NCBI RefSeq assembly: GCF_963576615.1
Contig: NC_088717.1
Location: 57,826,749-57,890,748 of the forward strand
Length of the DNA: 64,000 bases
Direction of reading: 5' to 3'
From: Watersipora subatra
Lineage: Eukaryota; Bryozoa; Gymnolaemata; Cheilostomatida; Watersiporidae
Below the pieces are notes generated by a model. The model ran no database searches and was not told the DNA's origin. It saw only the letters and a list, made by a program, of their open reading frames with translations. A program made the position numbers and the translations under genes. Below, piece by piece: positions 37,379-49,396 of this stretch (position 1 is the first letter of the stretch; every line of letters starts with the position of its first letter).

Positions 37379-38220
37379 AAACACACTAAGCGATTTTATC
37401 GCGAGCGTCATGAGGAGGGCGGAGATATCGCTGGCGTGTGCATAAACACACTTGAGCGGTTCACTAGCAAACGATATAATTGGCACGCCCACAAACTGCC
37501 AATAAAATTCCGTATCATTAGTTTCTTTGGAGTTGTTAATAAATCTAGGTTAGTCAATATGGCGCCGTCTAGGCGACAACGCACACAACTTACGCATTTG
37601 TTATTAAACCTATCTCACTTTCACGGATTGTACACTGCCTACACTACAAGAAGACAAGAGAAAACGATTATTGTATTTTTAACTAATTTTTTTTACTATT
37701 TTTATACATATTTTATTTTGTAGTTGTTTTTTATACTTCATATATTAAATATTTACCGTTTAATTTTTTTTACTATTTTAATACATATTTTATTTTGTAG
37801 TTGTTTTTTATACTTCATATATTAAATATTTACCGTTCTTAAGATTGTCAACCTGCACCACGATTGACTCCAAATGTTGGTTTTCAACTCGGATTTTTGC
37901 AATTTTGTTTGTTTGGTATACAGGACTGAGAATGCTATTATTAAATTTATAAACAATCCAGTGTTTGTTCTGAAGATGTTTCAATCGTAACAAAATGGCA
38001 AATTGTCGCTGTTGTCCATTGGTAAACAGCGATAAGAAATGATTACCCGCCATTAAATTGCATTCTGGTAAAAGCCAACCAATGGAAATGCATCTCGCTA
38101 GCGATAAAGTTGTGTAGAGTAAGTCTAACGTTATCGCTTTGCATGAGTACGCTGAGTGGATTCTAGCGCAGATTAGCGCCACGCAGAGCGATATCGCTCT
38201 AAATATCGCTTAGTGTGTTT
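37379..38220. mobile_element. Inverted-repeat element X, copy B
   Basis: 842 bp with ends AAACACACTAAGCGAT and its inverse (ATCGCTTAGTGTGTTT). A tandem duplication of about 70 bp (TTTTTTATACTTCATATATT) at 37690-37840 is absent from copy A. Like copy A it has no credible transposase. It lies 3' of ORF3 in the gypsy orientation. Confidence 0.6.
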
Positions 38221-38345
38221 ATTCCTTTACTCGTAAACTGGTTTTCTTGGTTCAGGAATTTTCACCGAGGTTATCGTCGTCCATCAGGTCTTCATTGGTG
38301 ACCTCACAGAAACTCATCTAAAATTTGGTACTCACAGTTCAGGAG

Positions 38346-39510
38346 TTAGCCTCCTCCGTTCTCGGCGACTTCCATGGACACCATCCTTTCACCATCGCTA
38401 ACCATGTCAGCCTCTTCCTCACCAGGGTCTCTATTACCTACGAACTCAGACTTGCCGAAGCTTGGCTCCATAGGCAGTGCCTCCGTAGGCAAAGCCTCCG
38501 TACTCTCATTAGTGTGAGAGTCCTTGTGAACTGGCACTCTGTCCAGTTCACTACCACTGGCAGTCACAGGCACTTCCGGCTCTTTCTGTTCAGTGTCCAC
38601 AACTGCCTCAACCTCCTAGACCCAGGATCTCTGCAAACTGGCAGTCGATTCATTGGGGTCTCATCGGCCCCACTGACCTTGCCACCAACGCCACCCTCAT
38701 CAACCACTTTGCTAATCGGTGCATCTCGGCTTTTGACCCTGTTGCTACTTGCAAATGCCTTGTTGCCCTTAGCACATCCACCACTCTTACCAACCTTGGC
38801 AGCAGTACCTGAAACCTTCGGGGTAAGCTTTTTCAATCTAGCCAGAGCCTCGGACATCTGACAATCAGCTGCAAGCTGGCGAATCAGGTCGTTCTCCTCT
38901 TGAAGCTGGGCAAGTGTCCTATGGTAGGCAGTTAAGGCCTCCTTCCTCCTTCTGGTGATGTCGGCTTTCCTTGCATCTTCTTCCTCCTGTGACAGAAAGT
39001 CAAACTGGTTATCAGCCATAAATGACTGAACCTTGTCGACCACAGGTCGCCTAACTGCCTTGCCACCTGCTGCGGCCGCGTAGCCAATGCTACGGGTGAG
39101 TATCTTAGGTTTGGTGGCCATATCTTCAGAACTGGTACTAGCTTTACTTTCCTCCGAGAGCTTCTTTCCTTTCCTGGTAAAAGAGGCTCCTCCTGTCATG
39201 CACTTCGTCATCAGGTGCCCTACTGTCCCACAGTAGCTGCACACGGATTCCTTGCATTCCTTCGCCCAATGGCCCCTTCTCCGCACTTCTTGCAACAGTT
39301 GCTAGGGCAATCTATTGCGTAGTGGCCCCTCTTACACCCACAGAACAGCTTGCCCTCCTTGCCACAGACCTGTCTGGCCTTCCCTCTAGGCTTCTGCGCA
39401 GCCTCCTTACGGGCTTGGCCGATAGTCTTAGCGGAGTGTCCGTTGGCTCCATTCCTGTCGCAAGGCCGATCCCCGTCTCCGGGTCCCCCTCCACCAGAGG
39501 CAACAGTCAT
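38346..39510 (-). pseudogene. ORF3: zinc-knuckle protein downstream of pol (copy B)
   Basis: Begins with a true ATG (MTVASGGGG), a Gly- and basic-rich lead, then three Cys/His clusters: an atypical CGCKRGHYAIDC, then CKKCG joined across a +/-1 shift to RRGHWAKEC, then CSYCGTVGHLMTKC. The last two follow the CX2CX4HX4C knuckle rule of retroviral nucleocapsids. After this come a Ser/Lys segment (ILTRSIGYAAAAGGKAV), a charged helical stretch (LTAYHRTLAQLQEENDLIRQ) that could be a coiled coil, and an acidic C-terminus. It is not gag, which is present separately at 43.6 kb. An acceptor-like GGTTTCAG lies 29 nt before the ATG. Alternatives: a LINE ORF1 or a captured cellular CCHC gene. Two or three frameshifts break it. 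Confidence 0.7.
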
Positions 39511-39567
39511 AGGTATTTATGTATAGCTCAGTAAAGTATCTGAAACCATAATATAAAGGTATTAGTG

Positions 39568-42541
39568 TTAGTAAGCATAGTCGGGATTACGATTGCATAT
39601 CACTCGTCTACCACTCCTCGTAACCACAACACCTTCACTAACATTCTGACTGGTTGAGCCAGCTGTAGTGTCATCCTCTATCATATCTTAGGAGGTGTCA
39701 CATTCATACTTTGTTCTACCGACGCTCTAACTAAAGTTGGTAGGTCTTCCATATCATCACTCTCCATACTCTCCCCTTCAGGGTGAAGTACAAAAAGGTG
39801 TTTCCGATTTCTACGGATCTTACTTTGTCCGACCCGCAACCAAATACTATCTGGAGGGTTATCCTCTCTCAGTACAACACCTTTTGACCCTTGGTCCGTA
39901 GGTGCCCTAACAAAAACCGTCTGACCTGGGCTCAGTTTACTTTGCAATGAAACTATATTTCTTATCCCATTTCTGTTTTAAATTCTTCATGCGAGAATTC
40001 TTCAATTACTCAAACTGACCATAATCGATGTCACTTCTATATGGTATGCCCAATTTAGACCTTACTGCCCTACCAAACAAGCTCACTAGGTGTGAACCTC
40101 GATAGTAGATATGATAAGCCATTAACGCTGCATATTTGTCAGTAGTTTTTTTACATAAAGACAACAATTTTTACAGCCCTTTCTGCCATACCATTAAAAC
40201 AAGGATATCTAAGACTGCTAGTAATTAAACTAAACCCTTGATCCTCAGCAAACTTCCTAAATTCCTTGGTATCAAAGCACCTTCCGTTATCTGAACTATG
40301 TTAGGTATGCCAAACCAAGAAATTAATCTCCCATACCAACAATTATTGCTCCAGGTACTTGTGAGGCCATGGGTAACGCCTCTATCCATTTGGAGTAATA
40401 GTCAACTGACACTATGAACACGCTGTTCTCTAGAATAGAACAAACAAATCTGAACTGATAACCTCCCATGGTCTCAAAGGTAATGTTGACTCATGCATAG
40501 GCTGATGTTTTATTTGCGAATGCTCAATACAAACATTACATTTACTTATGAAATCTTCAATATCACCAAAACATCCCGGCCACCAAAAGTGGCGTTGGGC
40601 TCTCCTACAACATTTAGTGACACCTTGGTGTCACTCATGGCATAACTTTAGGTATTTAGGTCCTAAAGACTTGGGTATATATATTCTAGAATTATACAAC
40701 AACATGCCTCCATATACACACAAGCTGTTTCTAGCTGTGTATAACTTAGACATTTCACCTTGTAAGCAGCCATATTTATCTGGCATTCCGTTTATCAAAT
40801 ATTACATACACAGACTACCAGACTCGTCATTAGTCATAGCGCTGACCACAGTCTCCTCCCTCACATCTGTATGTGTGTTGGAAGAGACTATGTTGTGCAC
40901 ATAAGCTTTTATCGAGTCACTCTTAGACTTAGTCTCACCACACGTATTGCTGTTAGAGCGACTCAACGGATCAGGTAAATACATATCCTCACCTGCTGTA
41001 TGAAAAATATTGTAATCATACCACATTAGCCTTAACTTAAACCGTTTTACTATCGCTGGCAAGCAGGAGAGATCTTTTTCACCTAGAATCGAGATCAATG
41101 GTTTGTGATCTGACTCCATTTCAAGTTGTCTTCCTACTAAGTAGTAGTCAAACTTTTCACAAGTCAACGTAATTGCTAAGGCTTCTTTTTCAACCATAGC
41201 ATACTGAGTTTCCATTTCTGACACTTTTCGTGATGCATACTCAACTTGGTTGCCATTTCTTTTTGCTAGCTAGTTGCCATAAAATGGCACCAAGAGCATG
41301 TTTATTGGCATCCGCAGACACCTGATGTTTAGATTTTAGATCAAACATACATAGAACTGGTTTTTTAGACATTTCTTTTTTTAACATTTTCAAAAGCCTT
41401 TTGTTGATCAGCCCCAATACCATTCAGACTTAGAGCCTGAAATTTCATAAATAGGAGTACAAAGTTCAGCTAGTTTTCTGCTAAACTTTATTAGGTAATT
41501 GACCATACCAGTAAAACGCCTCGCTTCGGTTTTATTTGAAGGTGGTAACATGTTAACTATAGTTTCTATCTTACCAGGATCTGGCTTGATAGTACTGCAA
41601 CTAACCACATGTCCAAGAAATTTCACTTCTGTTAAACCAAATTCACAATTTTCCTTTTTTAAGTTCATCCCAAAGCTTTTTATTCCTTCCAAAACTTTGC
41701 GAAGTCTCGCCCAATGTTGTGATGGGTCAGAACTATACACTAATATGTCATCCATTAAACAGATAACGCCTTTCAAACCATCCAATATTTTTTCCATTAC
41801 TCTTTGAAAGCGGAAAAAATTCCAAAAGGCATTCGCCCCACAGTGTTATAAATGTGGTCAATAATTTTCTTTTAGGGTCTAATTTCACCTGCCAAAAACC
41901 AGAGTTGACATCAAGTTTAGAAAACATGGTGCCTTTAGACAGTTTGCATAACATATCTGAGATCTTAGGTAAAGGGTAAATTTCCCTTTTAACTCCTTTA
42001 TTTAAGTTGGTTAAATCTACACACAATCTGATTTTACCACCAGATTTCGGAGCTATTGTTAGACCTGAACACCAATCAGTAGGTATTTGTACTTTTTCTA
42101 TAACCTTGTCAGTGAGCATTTTATCAAGCTCTTTCTTAGTCTGAGATCTTAACTCAGCTGCTATTAATCCTGGAAAATACAGCCTGACGGGTTCCGCCTC
42201 AGCCCTCAAGGTGATGGAAAACATACCAGGTATAGTACCCAAGCCAAGGAAAATTCTGAATAAGATTAAAATGTATCCGTACACATACCATTAGTGACAG
42301 CGAGTAAATTAAGATTTTCAAGCCCTGTCACTCCTTACGATTTGAGCTCTCTATATTCACTTTACTGAACCATAGAACTTTCAGACTTAGCCATCAGCAC
42401 CACAGAGGTGTCGATCTGGCTCTTTCAGATTCAAACCAAGTTTACTTGAATTCTTAACAGTCAAGGTAGAAACATCAGCACCCGTATCAAATGTGAAATC
42501 AACTTTACTATCATTTACCTTCAAGGTCCTACCTATTTTAT
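39568..42541 (-). pseudogene. Ty3/gypsy element 2 pol (protease-RT-RNase H-integrase)
   Basis: Protease: FTFDTGADVSTL at about 42500. RT: IFLGLGTIPGMFSI lead-in, then KKELDKMLTDKVIEKVQ, RLCVDLTNLNKG and FSKLDVNSGFWQVKL (42284-41900); after a frameshift near 41800 comes the catalytic box LMDDILVYS (41797-41408). Here the DD pair is kept. RNase H: ETQYAMVEKEALAI and FHTAGEDMYLPDPLSR (41224-40802). Integrase: HQGVTKCCRRAQRHFWWPG with CNVC (zinc finger, one in-frame stop), core motif SSDLF, FGRAVRSKLGIP, then LRVGQSKIRRNRKHLFVL (39947-39681). A tail in a shifted frame ends TRSGRRVICNRN near 39570. Confidence 0.85.
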
Positions 42542-42543
42542 TA

Positions 42544-43638
42544 TCTAGTCATTTAGGACCTGCATATGAAAACCTTACACTTCTACATGTACTTTGGTAG
42601 TAAGAACGTGTACTATCTCTATCCCTTTGATCAGGGCTTTTGCCCCGACTCCGATCACTTTCTCTACTACTACTTCTGTTGTAGCGGTGTCTATACTCAC
42701 TTTTCTGAGAATTCTTGGTGCCATTTTTCTTACAGTCAATACTAGTATGACCTTTCCTGTTGCAAACAAAACATTTAGCTGCAGAGCAAATACGTAGCCT
42801 GTCATCTCTACTACCACAGTTGTAACATTCATCATCACTCTTAGGTGACTGTCCATCCTTAGATTTAACATGCCATTTGCGGTTATACCTATCAACGCTA
42901 GAGTCTCTTGAAGACCTACTAGAGTCTCTATACCTGCTCCTACGATCATATCTAGGAGATTCGTAACTAAAATTTCTACTCCATTTTCTAGAGTATTTAT
43001 TCTTAGAGCTTTCATCATAATAACTTTTACGTTGCCTTTGTGAATTTCTGTTAATTTTACCATTTTCGCAAGCACTTGAATCAGAACTTGAATAACGACT
43101 GGCTCTTTAAATTTATTTCTAGGAGCTTATGTCGAAATTTCTGAAACTTAGCTAGTTTTGCATCTAGCACCTTCCAATATGGCGTCAGATTCTCGCGCGA
43201 GTTTTCTGGCCATCAAAGTATCCGTTAGAATTTTCCAATTCAACTCCGTTTGTTGCATTAATTGCCTACGTGAAGACCCTTCTCGCAAGCCACTAACAGC
43301 TATTGCTAGAGCAAGTTCTTTCCTTACATCGTCATTACTTCCAAAATTTACATTCCATTGAGTTTTTCAACTAGAAGCAAATACTCACTTTCATTTTCAC
43401 AAGCTGTTTGTGAAACAGTAACAAATTTCATCGGTTTAACGTATACCGTTTCATCAGTACTGTAAATAGTAACTAAATGACCCATAGCCTCATCATAAGT
43501 AGAATTTTCATCCTGCATACGGAACCCAACAGAGCTTAAAGCATCTCTACCATCACTACCTAATGCGGTTAACAACGCAAGAAGTTTCATACGGCCACAA
43601 AATTTATAGTTGCCGTCTTCATCCTTACCCAATTTCAT
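42544..43638 (-). pseudogene. Ty3/gypsy element 2 gag
   Basis: ATG at 43638 (MKLGKDEDGNYKF), capsid-like frame to 43348, then a shifted frame with DDVRKELALAIAVSGLREG and LARESDAILEGARC. The C-terminal part in a third frame is rich in Arg, Ser, Tyr and Asp (RYDRRSRYRDSSRSSRDS) and carries a CX2CX4HX4C knuckle, CFVCNRKGHTSIDC, near 42760. It ends at a TGA just before the protease. The apparent 166-aa frame at 42575-43075 is a shadow of this RS-rich region. Confidence 0.8.
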
Positions 43639-44105
43639 TTCAAATGAAACATTTACTTCTTGTATGTAATCTTAAACATACCTATACTGCACCTACACCG
43701 TAAATTTAATTAAAGACAAATTAGTGGCAAGTCTTTATACTACAAATTTCAATGCAAAAACTAGTCACAGTTGTCACTATAATGCTGCCACATCACTGTC
43801 AAGGCCACATTTTTAAAAAGATAACATAAATGGCCTTATGCATTAGAGCATTACATTAATTACGGATATAGGATAACCTTATTATAGACAAGAGATAACA
43901 TAATCTAGGTAGACTTACAATTTGATGATGAAGTAGAGTAGCCCATTTCAAGCAAAACCATGCATGGAAGTGCTTGGAAGTTTTGTATTATTGCTGAAAT
44001 GTCATTCAACATTTTTAACGTCTTCTCTTCAATATTCCATACCTTGTTCTCATTTCTACGAACCGGTTTAAATCAGTAGACAGACAAGAGACAACAGACA
44101 AATTT

Positions 44106-46700
44106 TTAATTGGTTTGCTAGCAAACCATGCGCCAGTTATTTTTTCTGCTTAGTGTTAAAGTAATGCCACGTGTTATTAGCATTCTTATAATGAATTCCG
44201 CAAGGAAAAAAGATGGAAACAAGCTTAATAAGTTGGTCTAGAAGAAAGGAAATAATGTATTTGTTAAAGAAACGAATGAAAAAACGAGGAAAAACAAAAA
44301 TGAAAAAGCGGCAGGGCCCAGTCCGTCAAAGTCGGTCTGTCTGTAGCCACATTGTCAGTTATATTATCCTTGTCAGTTGTAGTCGTTTCCGTCCGAGTCA
44401 AACTATTTGTCATTCTTGTCGTTGTTTGAGTCGTCTCGTTCCACAAGTCCAGTCGTCGAGGTCGCGTATTAGTCGAGCTGTCAAGTTGAATCGGTCGTCT
44501 TGCTCTGAATATATAGGCGTTGAAATTGTTGTCGTTAGCATAGTCACGGTAGATTTTCATTGAACTAGACTCTGGCATTGGAGGTGAAGTAGATAAAGAC
44601 GATGATAATGATAAAGGAGGTGAAGTCGAGGTTGATGGAGTTTGATGGTAACTCGTTGAAGGTTGGTGGTAATCGTTGAGTCGCATATCTTCGATGGGAC
44701 CTATCAAGAGAAGGTAATAGCGTGTCAGCGCTGCTCTACCTTTTTAGGTGATTATTATTTAGTGTAACACATTATGGAAGTTCTCGCCTACTTTAACTTT
44801 TGCTGTAATCATTATTTTGCTAAAAATCATTGGTTAGAATTTTAAAAATATCACAAAAATTGTTAGATATGCTGGTAATGAAAACAATTTTACCAAGGCT
44901 GTAAGAAGAAGTTCTTAAGGACACAAAGACATTATATGTGCCAGAATTACCTCACAATAGTCAATAGTGTTTTGTTTTAAATATAATGCGAAATAAGACT
45001 AGAACACAGTAATTTACAAGAAAATAAGTTCTGTTTAGTGGCATTGTTAAAGCTTAGCTTTACCCAGATTAATAAGCGGACAAGACCAAACATATAACCC
45101 AGTTAGTCGCAAGCTGCAAGTAGCATCAGCGTAACAGCATAAGTAAATAGCACTCACGTTTGGTCCCATCAAAATTCCTTGCAACTTTGTGGTTGCATTT
45201 TTCGCACCATCTGTTATTACATGATTCACTCAATGTCTGGGTCCTCATCTCGCTCTGTAATTTAAAAATGATACTATTATAACCTACATAAAGAAACTTG
45301 ACTGAGCTCTATTCTTTTTCACTCTTTCTTGTCAGTATTGTTAACAAAGTTGAGAGTTTGTTAACTGAGACATTCCCAACAGTTTATTTTAAAGAGTAAC
45401 TTGATAATACTTACGATTACTTTAGACAGTATGCAGCTGGAAACAGCGGTGAAGCGGTGAACAGCGGGTTAGACTAGAGTAAGGTGCCACCGACTGCAGA
45501 AGTTTATGGTCTTGGAAATCTTTGCAAGTAGGTTTATTCCAGACTTTGCGACTATTTCTAACTCTATCAGAAGGCTTACGCAGCAGGGAAAAACAGCGGC
45601 GAAGCGTTGAACAGTGGAGCTGTCAAAACGGTGAGAAAATTTCCTAGCGGGTATTTGCTCAGTATTTTAACAGCTGGGTAAAGCTAGAGAGCAGAGGAGA
45701 TATACAACTTGACACAGGTGGCAGCAATACGTAATCTCAACAAATTCTGTGACATGACTAGTTTGAGTAGCGCCTGTGCATTCTTGTCATTACTGTTATG
45801 TATAGAGCTTGTTTATTCTAGAATGTTCTATGTTGTTTTTTACTTCTCAGCTATTTTATGAAATCAATCTAATAATTTAAATAGCAAGTTCATTGGCTAA
45901 GAGTATTCTGTAATTAACTTTACTTTGTATAAAGAATAATTAAACTTTCAACAAATTCCTACTATTATTTAAAGGTTGGACTAAGACAAAGCAACATAAT
46001 ATAAATCTGTTAGCATAATCTTTAGCATCAACACAGCGGCAGATAGAGTAGGCAGGAGTAGACAACTAACATACTCAGAGTTAGATGTGCTTGACATTTT
46101 GATTAGGTTAGGGATTTTCAGAAACTGTAGATTAATGTCAATGCTAAATTGCATCGAATTACAACAAATAGTTTAAATTCAAAAAATATTCTAAAACCAT
46201 GTCTATTGATTCTAATGTAAAGGAGGTCAAAGGAAGAACGTTTACTAAATTGGATTGTTTTAAGTTTTTTCAAAATTATCTTGCATTGTGCAGAAAATAT
46301 ACAACTAATTTGACAAAATAAAAAAACGTATTTTGTAAAAAAAAACATGTTTTATGTATTGAAGAGAGAATGTTGTGAAAGAAATTAGCTAGCTTCTACA
46401 CAATTGAAAAAAATTATGAAGTAATAATGGAAAAATATGCTTTTTTTAAGTTTGCAAATATAAAGCGCTAAAATTTTGGAACCGGTGGCTATACTATCTG
46501 CATATATCCTCCTCAGGTTAAGAGTTTGAAGTATCTTTCAGTATTCATTATGTCAGACATAATGCGGGTAAAAATATTATTATTGTTTAAACATTAGTTG
46601 CCATAGAAATAACAAAACTTAACACTTGTGTGAAGCATTCATTCAGAGCTTCTGAAGAGGGGATAACTCATCTATATGTGAATTTAATAATTTTGTTTAT
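44106..46700 (-). repeat. R unit copy 5 (with ORF 44264-44707)
   Basis: Starts abruptly inside R (GCTAGCAAACCATGCGCC), lacking about 300 bp of the left part, directly against the gypsy leader. The 147-codon minus-strand frame is intact and closely matches copies 3 and 4. The right part extends beyond the AGGAGTAGACAAC signature to about 46700, and this extension is shared with 56720-57250, giving the longest view of R (about 3 kb in full). Confidence 0.82.
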
Positions 46701-46904
46701 TCTACTCAAAAGTTATTGAAGCTACCTCACCAAGTATTAATATGGCAAAAAAACAGAAAACAGCTGGTTGCAATGAACACTAGTTGATTCTTGCTGTACA
46801 GTTTTAGATGAACTGTAAAACTCTTTGACAAATTAACACGAAAAGGTTACCAACGGTTGCAGTTAGACATTTCTATTTTTTATTTATTGGCTCTTCACTA
46901 CTCC

Positions 46905-47405
46905 CACTCCATCTCTCTCTCTCACCGACTTATTTTCTCTCCGACTCTTTCTCTCTCATCGACTCACGCTCTCTCCGACTCACTTTCTCTCCCACTCACT
47001 TTCTCTCCCACTCACTCTCGCTCTCACACTTTCATTCTCACTCTCTCTCTCCGACTCCCTCTCTCTCCCTTTCTCTCTCTCCCTCCTCTCTCTTTTCCTC
47101 TCTCTCTCACCGACTCACTTTCTCTCGGACTCTCTCTTTCACTCGCTCTCTCACTCTCTCTCTCCGACTCACTCTCTCTCCGACTCACTGTCATTCTCTC
47201 TCCGACTCACGCTTACTCTCTCTCTTCGACTCACTCTCTCTCCGACTCACTCTCTTTCCGACTCACTCTCTCTCCGACTCACTCTCTCTCCGACTCACTC
47301 TCCGACGCTCTCTCTCTCCGATTCTCTCTCTCTCGCTCTTTCTCCGCTCTCTCTCGCTCTCTATCTCTTGCTCTCTCCCGCTTTCTCTGTCTCTCTCTCT
47401 GTCAG
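46905..47405. repeat. CT-rich satellite (CTCTCTCTCCGACTCA-type units)
   Basis: About 500 bp, almost all pyrimidine on the plus strand, built from (CT)n with recurring CTCCGACTCA words at irregular ~16-20-bp spacing. The 184-aa Ser/Leu-rich frame across it is an artefact of composition. Confidence 0.9.
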
Positions 47406-47466
47406 TCTTAAGCTTGTATAAAAAATAAGTTATACATTTTAATTCAACAAACTATTAATTTATATA

Positions 47467-48423
47467 CAGTGGAGTCGGCATAATTTAAGCTAGAAGGGTA
47501 AGTAAAATAGCTTGAATTTTAAGAACCGTGCTTTATCTTGTGTTTTACATTAGATTAATAACATACTGTTTAGCTCCTGTGAAAATCTATTAGCCTTTTC
47601 AAGTAGGATTGGCCCATTCACTGCCACATTGTTGCTCCTCAATTGCATGAACCGAGTTAGCGACGCTTCATCAACATCTTCACGCACTGCTCTCTTCATT
47701 CCTTATAATTTTTAATTAGCAGAAGAGTTTTGGCAAAAAGAATCTCGTCTTTATTCTTAATCCATGTTGATACTGTAGATTTAGAAAGTTTCTCTCTATT
47801 TGCTACCTCACTCGGTTTTACTCCTCTTTGAATTTCAATAATAATATCTACTTTATATTGGTAAGTTTTCATTTTGTAATTCTGTTTTATTTCTGAAGAC
47901 AAGTTTGAGAAAGTAGAAAAAACTTTGAATAAAGTTTGCCAAGTTTGCAACTGCATTTGTTGATTAGTCTTTGATTATGCACTTCTGTATCCAAAATAAA
48001 TGTTCACTATTGCTCAAGTTCGATACGTAGTCATAGCACACAATCTTTTTTTAATGAGTCCATTTTTAATTTTTTTTCAAGCTCATAGAATAAAGACGAT
48101 TTTACCAGTAGTGCAACTTGCTCTATCAAAGCCATGCGTTAACTGCCAATCTGAAGCTTGACCTATCAGATTAACGAATCTCTCCCGATCGCTAAAGAAT
48201 ATATGTCACAGCAGTTGAGTTTGATTCTGTGATTGCGACTAATACTAGTGGATTAAGCTCTGGTTATTTTTACACTATTATATTTCAGTTGTAGTATGAG
48301 TTAATTTGAACTAGTCCAAATATTTACAATGATGTGTCATATAGAGGAACAAGGACCCTTAACAAATGTTTGATTTGAGCAGAAATTCGAATTATCCAGG
48401 GACAAAGTATTTGAACTCCGCTG
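47467..48423 (-). mobile_element. Pogo/Tigger-like DNA transposon, internally deleted
   Basis: Left end TA-CAGTGGAGTCGGCAT at 47467; right end, read on the minus strand, CAGCGGAGTTCAAAT from 48423. CAGTGGA-type ends and a TA at the left insertion point are pogo/Tigger hallmarks. At 957 bp it is too short for a full transposase and keeps only the DNA-binding N-terminus. Confidence 0.75.
47560..47872 (-). pseudogene. Pogo/CENP-B-type transposase N-terminus
   Basis: From ATG at 47872: MKTYQYKVDIIIEIQRGVKP, then EVANREKLSKSTVSTWIKNKD, a psq-like helix-turn-helix as in Tigger/pogo transposases. After a stop at about 47696 and a frame change, the second CENP-B-type domain follows (REDVDEASLTRFMQLRSNN, GPILLEKANRF). 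The DDE catalytic domain is absent. The family binds its transposon ends through these two domains; this copy could not transpose DNA. Confidence 0.82.
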
Positions 48424-49396
48424 CATAATACATGAATGTGTGAACTGTATAAATCTCAATGTTTGTCTTCTGTTATTTGTGTGTCCAGTTATGTCGATTC
48501 AAATCGAGTAACATAAAAACGGACTTTCCACTGGGTTTGATTTCGGAAGATTTTGCACTGCATACAGGCCCTACATCCACTACTCCAGACAGTTAATTAT
48601 CTTGCCATACAACAAAACTATGCACATAGATATTACACCTACCGATCAAGGTGAGTTTGGCTTCACATCCGTGCATCCAAATGCATGGCGTCGATTTTTG
48701 TGAAGTGCAACATTTTTCTCAATGCTTTTAGATGGCGTAAGACAAATGCATTGCAAAATGAGAACATGCCATTTTTCGACCATTTTCAAAAAACTGCGAG
48801 CGTGCCCGAGTTGAACGATTTATTAATATTATTACTGTTTGTGGCATTATTATTACTAATAAAGTATAATCAATAACTTTCATTAGTATTATTGATCAAT
48901 AACAATCACCAAAAGTTCATAGATCTAAATTTAGTAACAACTCGTACATGTAGCTGTAATGAGTCTAACACGACTGGTCATTGCTAACAATAAAGGGTGA
49001 TAAAAATATCAGATTTAACAAAGTGAAAATACGCTGAGAATGAATAGTTATTATATTTTTATTTGCTCAATACATCCAGATTATGGTACCTTTTTAGTTC
49101 AGGACAGATACTGAAATTTAGTGGCTAGAGTGCCGAAAGGTAAATCAGAGTGCTTGAGTTCAAATCCTGTTTGGGGCAATTTTATTCCTAACATGTTCGG
49201 GGTGGCTTTAGACGGACGAACACTGTTTTTATTACAGTAAAGCTTCTAGCAACCAACCCACGGATTAGCAAGAAAGCACACTGATCACCATGGTTACCTA
49301 CTCTTATTAAAATATCTCAAACTAGTACTGTAGTCAAATACTATAATACTATAATATGTTTCATGGGACGGTGTTGTAGAATGTCACACAGAGACG
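48424..49396. other. AT-rich stretch without a gene
   Basis: The 63-aa frame at 48685-48876 is unrecognised. At 49155-49172 a GAGTTCAAATCCTG word resembles a tRNA B box and could be a decayed tRNA-derived SINE, but no A box or folding was found. Confidence 0.35.

Larger units (their letters stand above)
33591..44105 (-). repeat. Segmental duplication, copy B (more complete)
   Basis: Contains R copy 4, minisatellite M, element X, ORF3, pol, gag and leader. It joins abruptly to a left-truncated R copy 5 at about 44105, as expected of a tandem array with a junction deletion. All units keep the same orientation. Confidence 0.85.
38340..44105 (-). mobile_element. Ty3/gypsy retrotransposon with a third ORF (element 2, copy B)
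   Basis: Minus-strand order: leader (44105-43640), gag (43638-42544), protease (42541-42390), RT (42284-41408), RNase H (41423-40802), integrase and tail (40800-39568), a 57-bp gap, ORF3 (39510-38346). No LTR pair recognised. The integrase-after-RNase H order and RT style place it in Ty3/gypsy. Every domain has frameshifts or stops, so it is dead but domain-complete. Confidence 0.85.

Noticed and set aside
42575..43075. 166-aa minus-strand frame (MLAKMVKLTEIHKGN...)
   Set aside because: Shadow frame of the RS-rich gag C-terminus, which carries the zinc knuckle in another frame.
46857..47411. 184-aa plus-strand frame rich in Ser and Leu
   Set aside because: It lies entirely in the CT-rich satellite; composition alone keeps the frame open.
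49120..49185. tRNA or tRNA-derived SINE (B-box-like GAGTTCAAATCC)
   Set aside because: No A box at the right distance and no cloverleaf could be drawn.
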